Below are positions 23,522-29,283 of a stretch of DNA of 29,283 bases, in pieces. The stretch comes from JAAYJR01 sp964540755 (GTDB lineage: Bacteria; Bacteroidota; Bacteroidia; Bacteroidales; Prolixibacteraceae), in NCBI GenBank assembly GCA_964540755.1, contig CAZIOB010000161.1, positions 1 through 29,283 of the forward strand, given 5' to 3'. Within the stretch, counting starts at the first letter, position 1. The number at the start of each line of letters is the position of its first letter. Position numbers and translations under genes: made by a program. A model generated the notes under the pieces. The model saw only the letters and a list, made by a program, of their open reading frames with translations. It was not told the origin of the DNA and searched no databases.

Positions 23522-24946
23522 TTATTTTCTTACCGGTATCAATCTTCCCCTGGCCTTATTCCATATTGTCTCCTTAATTTTAAAATCGGCCCGCGCATCA
23601 ACAAGCTCTGCAAAGGCTTCATGCCAGCGGGTCTGTGCCATAAGAAGTTCTGTAATGGTTTCCATGCCAACGTCATAATTATCACGGGAAACCCTAAGGT
23701 TTTCCTCCGCTTCCAGCAGCGCTTCCTCACTTATCTTTACACGCTCCCATGCCAGGTTAATATTTAATCTCGCCTGTTCGGATTCCATCTTTAATAATTC
23801 CCTGTTTTTTTCCAGTTCCAGCTCTTTTATCTCTTTGTCGATTTTTGCCGAATTAATTTTATTCTTTCCCTCACCCCAGTGGAATAACGGGATTTTCACC
23901 GTAGCTATGGCATAAAAGCTTGAATTTGAAAAATCAGTGTCGGTAAACTCAATACCATCAATATGAAAATACCCCGTTTGTATGCCGGCCACAGGTAAAA
24001 AATCTGCACGGGCACTGATGATGTTTTGCTCCTGTAAGTCAATGTTCTTCTGCATAAGACTGTATTCAGGCCTTCCTGTAACATTCAGGATCACTGAATC
24101 TGTTTCTGCCGGGGATTCAACTGTAATTACGGTATCTTCAGCTATTATCGGGGTATCGGACGGCAAACCGGTAATCCGGCACAGGTCCATGCGGGTAAGC
24201 TCCTGTCCGTTCTTTGCTTTCTGAAGGCCAAGCCGGGCATGATTATATTCCACCCGGACTTTCAGCAGATCCCCTTTAGATACCATCTCCACCTGGTAAC
24301 TGTCCCTTGTTCTTTTCAGCAGCCGTGAAAGCATCTCTACCACCTGTTCTGCAAGTCTTACTTTCTGACTTACAGATATATAGGTCCAGTATTTTTTATC
24401 AGCTTCAACAATAGTGTTAATTCTGTGAAGCTCAAGATTCTCATCAGCCATTTCAACTCCAATATCAGCCATTTTACATCCGGCATTTATTTTACCGCCC
24501 GTATAGAGAGGCTGTCCCAGGGATACGGCTCCCAGATAAGCGCCATTCAGACTAATACTCAGCGGAAGCCAGGCATACATATTAAAAAGAGGATTGCCGT
24601 CAGGCCCTATGACCGGATTACCCGTAGCCGGATCTGTCATTATATTTAGCTCCGGCTCACCTGTAAGAGGATTAAGCTTTTGGGTAGGCAATGTCATTTC
24701 CATTTCAAAATCCTTATCAATATATATACCGGTTCCTGTTGCCGTAAAATTTGGAAGTCTTGATGTTTTAACTGCTGCCTTTTCTGCTTTGGCCTGTTCC
24801 AGTTGTTTTGCAGCGACCATGAGATTTTTATTGTTGGCAAGAGCCATTTCACGGCATGACTGCAGGTTTATCCTCTCCTGTCCAAAACATATATATTCTG
24901 CTGTTAGTGAAAAGAACAAAATAAAAAAATACCTTATCATCTTCAT
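23522..24946 (-). CDS. TolC-family outer membrane efflux protein
   Basis: The protein has 474 residues, with an N-terminal signal peptide (about 1-22, ending near CFGQ). Two similar halves of the outer membrane efflux protein family follow, rich in long coiled-coil helices (LMVAAKQLEQAKAEKAAVKTS; ELEKNRELLKMESEQARLNI) separated by beta segments, as in TolC. It forms the exit duct of a tripartite pump. It begins 6 bp after the RND permease stop, so the two are co-transcribed. A stretch at residues about 85-120 rich in Pro, Gly and Asn (TGEPELNIMTDPATGNP) is an insertion in the strand region. Confidence 0.93.
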   Translation of the reverse strand: MKMIRYFFILFFSLTAEYICFGQERINLQSCREMALANNKNLMVAAKQLEQAKAEKAAVKTSRLPNFTATGTGIYIDKDFEMEMTLPTQKLNPLTGEPELNIMTDPATGNPVIGPDGNPLFNMYAWLPLSISLNGAYLGAVSLGQPLYTGGKINAGCKMADIGVEMADENLELHRINTIVEADKKYWTYISVSQKVRLAEQVVEMLSRLLKRTRDSYQVEMVSKGDLLKVRVEYNHARLGLQKAKNGQELTRMDLCRITGLPSDTPIIAEDTVITVESPAETDSVILNVTGRPEYSLMQKNIDLQEQNIISARADFLPVAGIQTGYFHIDGIEFTDTDFSNSSFYAIATVKIPLFHWGEGKNKINSAKIDKEIKELELEKNRELLKMESEQARLNINLAWERVKISEEALLEAEENLRVSRDNYDVGMETITELLMAQTRWHEAFAELVDARADFKIKETIWNKARGRLIPVRK

Positions 24947-24952
24947 AATGAA

Positions 24953-27900
24953 TTAACTGTTATTACTCTTTTTTACTTCCTCTTTAGTGACCCTGAAAAA
25001 CACTGAGTATAAAACGGGCACAAACACCAGCGTTATAAGTGTCCCCACAAGGAGGCCGCTAATGATGGCCACTGCCATACTGCCGTACATTGGATCATTG
25101 AGAAGTGGCACCATTCCGGAAATAGTTGTAAAAGACGCTGATAATACAGGCCTTGTCCTTGAAATTGTTGCATTTATAACTGCATTATATTTATTTGTCC
25201 CCTCAGCAATAAGTTTCTCCAGCTCATCCAAAAGGACAATTGCATTCTTCACTATCATCCCCATCAGTCCGAAGGACCCAATAATAGCCATAAATGTAAA
25301 TGGCTGGCCGGCAATTATCATTCCCGGCACAATCCCTATAAAAGCCATGGGGATGCAGGCAATGATTATGAGAGGTTTTGTGAAATCATTGAACAGCAGG
25401 ATAAGCGTTAAAATAATAAGGAATACTGATATGGGCAGATACCTGAAGATATTGCGCAGTGCATCACCCTGCAGTTCCTGCTCCCCAACCCACTCCATGC
25501 TGTATCCGTCGGGAAGGCTTATTGAGGCAATATCATCCAGCATGGTTTTTCTTACCAGTGCGGGACTATATTCATAATATGGTTCACACTGCACCTGGAT
25601 AACACGTTGTCCGTTTACTCTTCTGACCATCTGCTCTTTCCAGTCGAGATCAATGCCTCCGGTAACAGAACTGAGCGGAACAGGACTAATAACATCGCCG
25701 GCCACGTCATCAAAATTTTTTATTCCATACAAAATCTCTTTCACAGTGGCCTCATCCACTCCCGCAATATCCGGCATCACACTCCAGACCGGTATATCTT
25801 CCAGGTTCCTGATCTTTGATTTCTCATCCAAAGGCATCTTCAAATCAATCCGAATCTTTGTTTCCCCTTCAAAATAGTATCCAACCGGAAGTCCTCCGGA
25901 AGCAGCAAGAATAGCGGCTCCGATATCTGACCGTGTAACCGGCGTGTTTCGAGCCATTCTCTCTTCATAAAGGGCAACGAGCGACTCTCCCGCCGGCTCC
26001 CTGTCGTCACATATAGTGTAAGGATCTGCATAACGATTTTTCCTGAAAATTTCCTTCGCCTTATCAGCAAGGCCCCTCAGTATGGCAGGATCAGGCCCCC
26101 TGAATTCAACTTCCACTGTATGAGATGCTTTGATCGACAGGTTATACCTGCGGATCCTGGTATAGGCATCAGGAAAATTATCATGAAGATATTGGCTGAC
26201 GTGTGGCCCCATCCTCTCCATGGTTCTGTAATCCCTGAAATCAACTATTAACTCCCCGTAGCTGTCCGACATCTCCCCCATGGGCCGGACAAGGCAGTAG
26301 CGGGCTGGTGTCATGCCATGACTGGAAGTTACTGACTCCACCTCCTCCAGGCTGAGTAAATAACCGGCAATGCGGTGTAAATCTTCGTTAACCTTATCAG
26401 GACTGGTTCCTGCAGGCAATTTATATTCAACATAAACCTGCTTATAATTCAAATCCGGGAAAAATGTTCTCTTTATATTCGAAAAGTTAAAAACTGCAAT
26501 ACCGAGAAGCAGCAATGATAATACCAGTATGGCCACCCTGTGATGCAGCATAAAAGCCAGCAGGCTGCGAAATTGGCGGTAACCCCGGCTATTATAAGGT
26601 ACATATTCACCTGCCTTTTCTTTTTTATCCCGCAACATAATCCTTCCAAAAAAGGGGACCTGGGTCATAGCCAGGATCCAGCTGACAAGCAAAGAGATAC
26701 AAATAACTACAAATAAATCATGCGCATAAGTCCCCGCAGCATCCTCTGAAAAGAAAACCGGAAGAAAAGCTGCCACTGCAATAATTGTGGCACCAAGCAG
26801 TGGTATGGCAGTCCGTTTTGCCGGCCCTGTAAGCGCTTTCGTAAATTTTATGCCTTTTTTAAGGTCAACCATAATCCCGTCAATAACCACAACTGCATTG
26901 TCAACAAGCATTCCCATTGCTACTATGAAAGCGCCCAGGGATATCCGTTGCAGTGTCCCGCCGGAAACCAATAAGACCGGCAAGGTAGCCATTATTGTCA
27001 GGATTAGCCCTGCTCCTATAATAAATCCACTCCGTAATCCCATAAACAGCATAAGAACGATAATGACAACCACTACCGAGAAAATCACATTCAGCATAAA
27101 ACCGTCTAAAGAATCCTTAACCTTGTCCGGCTGAAAAAAGACTTTATTAAATTTGTATCCGACAGGAATATTTTTTTCTATCTGCGCCAGTTTTTCCTCA
27201 ACCCGCCTGCCCACAGAAATTATATTCTCACCCGATTCCATTGACATGGAAATGCCAATAGCTTTTTTATTATTATAAAACAATGTATTACGGAGTGGTT
27301 TTTCATAACCCTCCTTTATCTCAGCCAGATCGCCCAGTTTTATAAAGCTCCCGTCAACGCACCGAACTGTCATGTTTCTGATATCAGCAATATCCCTGAT
27401 CTCTCCATCCACACTGATATCAAGCATTTGGCTGCCGAATTGCAGGGCGCCGGGATAAACCTTTTTATTATGATCTCTGAAGGTTGAAATGATATTGTAA
27501 GGAGACACAACCGGTTCACCCATCTTTGAAGAAGGAATGATGATTTCGGCAACAGGTGTTTGTTCACCATATATTTCAACTTTGCTGACACCTTTAACAA
27601 TAAGCATTTCTTGTCTGATATAATCAGCCACCCTGCTCATCTCCCTGTAAGAAAATCCGTCGGCAGTCATAGCATAAAACATCCCGTAAACATCACCGAA
27701 GTCATCATATACCATAGGTTTCTGAGCTCCTTCAGGAAGTCTGGCTTCCGCCTCCCCTATTCTTCTCCTGAGATAATCCCACCGCTGTTCGATTTCCTCC
27801 TGGGGAACTGTAAGTTCAAGGGTTACGGTAACTATGCTAAGATTTGGTGACGATTGCGAACGGATCGTTTCCACATCTTTCAGAGTGTTCAATTCTTCTT

Positions 27901-28105
27901 CAATAATATTGGTTACCTGCATTTCCACTTCATGAGCAGAAGCTCCGGGATATAATGTAATAATCTGCGCCTGCATTACAACCAGCTCAGGATCTTCCAG
28001 CTTGCTGATTGACCGGTAAGAAAGAATGCCGCCTGCAATTATGCAAATAATAAAAAAATAAAAAATGGCTTTCTTTCTTAATATTAACTCAGAGATATGC
28101 ATCAT
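24953..28105 (-). CDS. RND efflux permease (AcrB/HAE1-like)
   Basis: The protein has 1050 residues, normal length, with the duplicated layout of one membrane helix, a large periplasmic domain and then five or more helices, twice. In TM4 the proton-relay motif reads GMLVDNAVVVIDG: D402 is kept but the second Asp of AcrB (D408) is N403. TM10 has GLMGMIVKNAIVLLDE with K953, the partner lysine. It drives export of drugs, lipids or other envelope compounds by proton antiport. Its start overlaps the adaptor's stop by 4 bases (ATGA), and the TolC gene follows 6 bp after. Substrate unknown. Confidence 0.95.
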   Translation of the reverse strand: MMHISELILRKKAIFYFFIICIIAGGILSYRSISKLEDPELVVMQAQIITLYPGASAHEVEMQVTNIIEEELNTLKDVETIRSQSSPNLSIVTVTLELTVPQEEIEQRWDYLRRRIGEAEARLPEGAQKPMVYDDFGDVYGMFYAMTADGFSYREMSRVADYIRQEMLIVKGVSKVEIYGEQTPVAEIIIPSSKMGEPVVSPYNIISTFRDHNKKVYPGALQFGSQMLDISVDGEIRDIADIRNMTVRCVDGSFIKLGDLAEIKEGYEKPLRNTLFYNNKKAIGISMSMESGENIISVGRRVEEKLAQIEKNIPVGYKFNKVFFQPDKVKDSLDGFMLNVIFSVVVVIIVLMLFMGLRSGFIIGAGLILTIMATLPVLLVSGGTLQRISLGAFIVAMGMLVDNAVVVIDGIMVDLKKGIKFTKALTGPAKRTAIPLLGATIIAVAAFLPVFFSEDAAGTYAHDLFVVICISLLVSWILAMTQVPFFGRIMLRDKKEKAGEYVPYNSRGYRQFRSLLAFMLHHRVAILVLSLLLLGIAVFNFSNIKRTFFPDLNYKQVYVEYKLPAGTSPDKVNEDLHRIAGYLLSLEEVESVTSSHGMTPARYCLVRPMGEMSDSYGELIVDFRDYRTMERMGPHVSQYLHDNFPDAYTRIRRYNLSIKASHTVEVEFRGPDPAILRGLADKAKEIFRKNRYADPYTICDDREPAGESLVALYEERMARNTPVTRSDIGAAILAASGGLPVGYYFEGETKIRIDLKMPLDEKSKIRNLEDIPVWSVMPDIAGVDEATVKEILYGIKNFDDVAGDVISPVPLSSVTGGIDLDWKEQMVRRVNGQRVIQVQCEPYYEYSPALVRKTMLDDIASISLPDGYSMEWVGEQELQGDALRNIFRYLPISVFLIILTLILLFNDFTKPLIIIACIPMAFIGIVPGMIIAGQPFTFMAIIGSFGLMGMIVKNAIVLLDELEKLIAEGTNKYNAVINATISRTRPVLSASFTTISGMVPLLNDPMYGSMAVAIISGLLVGTLITLVFVPVLYSVFFRVTKEEVKKSNNS

Positions 28106-29172
28106 AGCAATCCTCCAGCGTTTGTTTCAGAAACCGTATCAACCTTTTCCACCCTCTGGTTCTCATTAAGCTCATCAATCCCCGCCACAACAACGATGTC
28201 ATCATTGTTAAGTCCTCTATTAACGGCTATTCTGCCATCGTTTAAAAGAATGCCGCTCTCTATTTTCCTTCTCGTAACAATATTTTTATCAGAATGGAAT
28301 ATCCAGACATATGTTTCACCCTCATTTTTAAATACCGACTCCAATGGAATACTTAAGGTTCCGGCTGCAGAACTTTTATAAACAATATCTACCAGTATAT
28401 ACATACCGGGTGAAAGCCTGGCATCAGCCGAGGGATCAAGTTTGAAACGCAATTCATAAAGCTGCTTGTTATCAGCTTTTTTTCTCCAACCGCTTAAGAT
28501 CAAAGGGTACTCCTTATCAGACACCGTTTTTTGAGATCCGGAAAAAGAGACAAAATCGTCCTTTCTGATATAAAATGAAACGGGGATGTCAACATATACT
28601 TCATAATGTGAAACATCAATAAGCGAGATCACCGGCATTCCTGCATCCACCATTTCACCTTCAAAAAAATTTATCTTCTCTATATAACCGGAAAAAGGAG
28701 CAGTAAGCCTCGTGTCGTTCAACTGGTCCTCCGCATTGCTTAATTTTACAGCTGCCATCTTTTTGCCGCTAACCGCTTTTTCATAGTCATTGTCCGTTAC
28801 GCTTTCCCGCTCATGCAATTCAATGACACGCTCAGCCTCAGAATTAACCTGTTCATATTGCGCCTGTGCCACTTGAAGCTGAAGCTCATAATCACGCGGA
28901 TCGATCCGCGCCAGCAACCGGCCCCTCTCCACATAATCCCCTTCCTTTACCATAATCTGCATAACAGGACCGGCAACCCTGAATCCCAGGTCAACATGCC
29001 GGGCTTCCTTTATAATTCCCGGCCATGACCTCATCAGCAGGGAATCAGACTGCATAACCTGTTCAACCTTTACTTTTCTTGTAAGTTCATTCTGATGTTC
29101 CTTTTGGCCTGAACAACAATCTATAACAGACCATATAACCAAAAGGGCAACAACTTTTGAAATGATTTCCAT
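28102..29172 (-). CDS. RND periplasmic adaptor subunit (membrane fusion protein)
   Basis: The protein has 356 residues. A hydrophobic N-terminus (about 4-19) ends in two cysteines (VIDCC); the lipobox is poor because Asp or Cys occupies the -1 position, so lipidation is doubtful. The order is as in AcrA: half lipoyl (IMVKEGDYVERGRLLARIDP), a helical hairpin (QLQVAQAQYEQVNSEAERVI and onward), second lipoyl half (DTRLTAPFSGYIEKI), then beta-barrel and membrane-proximal domains. It links permease to TolC in the periplasm. First gene of the pump operon; no clear promoter was seen in the 111 bp upstream that the window includes. Confidence 0.93.
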   Translation of the reverse strand: MEIISKVVALLVIWSVIDCCSGQKEHQNELTRKVKVEQVMQSDSLLMRSWPGIIKEARHVDLGFRVAGPVMQIMVKEGDYVERGRLLARIDPRDYELQLQVAQAQYEQVNSEAERVIELHERESVTDNDYEKAVSGKKMAAVKLSNAEDQLNDTRLTAPFSGYIEKINFFEGEMVDAGMPVISLIDVSHYEVYVDIPVSFYIRKDDFVSFSGSQKTVSDKEYPLILSGWRKKADNKQLYELRFKLDPSADARLSPGMYILVDIVYKSSAAGTLSIPLESVFKNEGETYVWIFHSDKNIVTRRKIESGILLNDGRIAVNRGLNNDDIVVVAGIDELNENQRVEKVDTVSETNAGGLL

Positions 29173-29283
29173 AGCTTTTTATGTTAAAAAATTGTTATTA
29201 CAGCAATTATATCTAAGTTATTAAGGATAAAATGACACGTTGTATAAATAATTACTGAAGTGCCTGAATTAATGACTGAAAGA

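Overview
The window looks like a chromosome segment from a Bacteroidota (Bacteroidetes) bacterium, probably an uncultured Bacteroidales-like polysaccharide user. Base composition is fairly AT-rich by eye. The evidence is: promoters matching the phylum's TTTG-N19-TAnnTTTG consensus (before the tRNAs and before rplU), few Shine-Dalgarno sites, exported lipoprotein hydrolases of polysaccharide-utilisation type (GH106, ADP-ribosylglycohydrolase fold), a LytS/LytTR sensor-regulator pair, and a long SppA. No phage, IS element, CRISPR array or rRNA was found.

Layout. 1-4735 (minus strand): a GH106 alpha-L-rhamnosidase-like lipoprotein cut by the left edge, then a lipoprotein with an ADP-ribosylglycohydrolase fold; each has a palindrome just before its start codon. 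4818-5174 (plus): one reading frame that looks like a decayed small lipoprotein gene, broken by two in-frame TAA codons. 5214-8263: mutS, then a clear promoter with tRNA-Gly(GCC) and tRNA-Leu(UAA), separated by a large hairpin. 8266-10044 (minus): sppA, converging on tRNA-Leu with 2 bp between. 10361-10897: folK.

10975-17301 (plus) is the most interesting block. It encodes a cytoplasmic GH88 unsaturated glucuronyl hydrolase, a TIM-barrel sugar isomerase/epimerase, a Gfo/Idh/MocA oxidoreductase, an SDR dehydrogenase, a small two-helix membrane protein and a sodium:solute symporter, ending at a strong bidirectional hairpin. My reading is an import-and-catabolism module: the symporter and its small partner bring in an unsaturated-uronate (or related) oligosaccharide, GH88 removes the unsaturated uronate, and the three enzymes process the released keto-sugar or its partner sugar. 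The module has no recognisable KduI, KDG kinase or aldolase, so the route may be a variant. A 31-codon gene tail sits directly against the isomerase start, suggesting a lost gene.

17498-20792 (minus): a CHAD-domain protein, serS, rpmA and rplU. The L27 protein carries an unusual 130-residue extension ending in a helix-hairpin-helix domain, and serS starts inside the end of rpmA. 20904-21497 (plus): a bifunctional-nuclease family protein with a UVR motif, divergent from rplU. 21518-29172 (minus): a tripartite RND efflux system (adaptor, permease, TolC-type outer membrane protein) followed on the same strand by a LytS-type histidine kinase and a LytTR response regulator that may control it.
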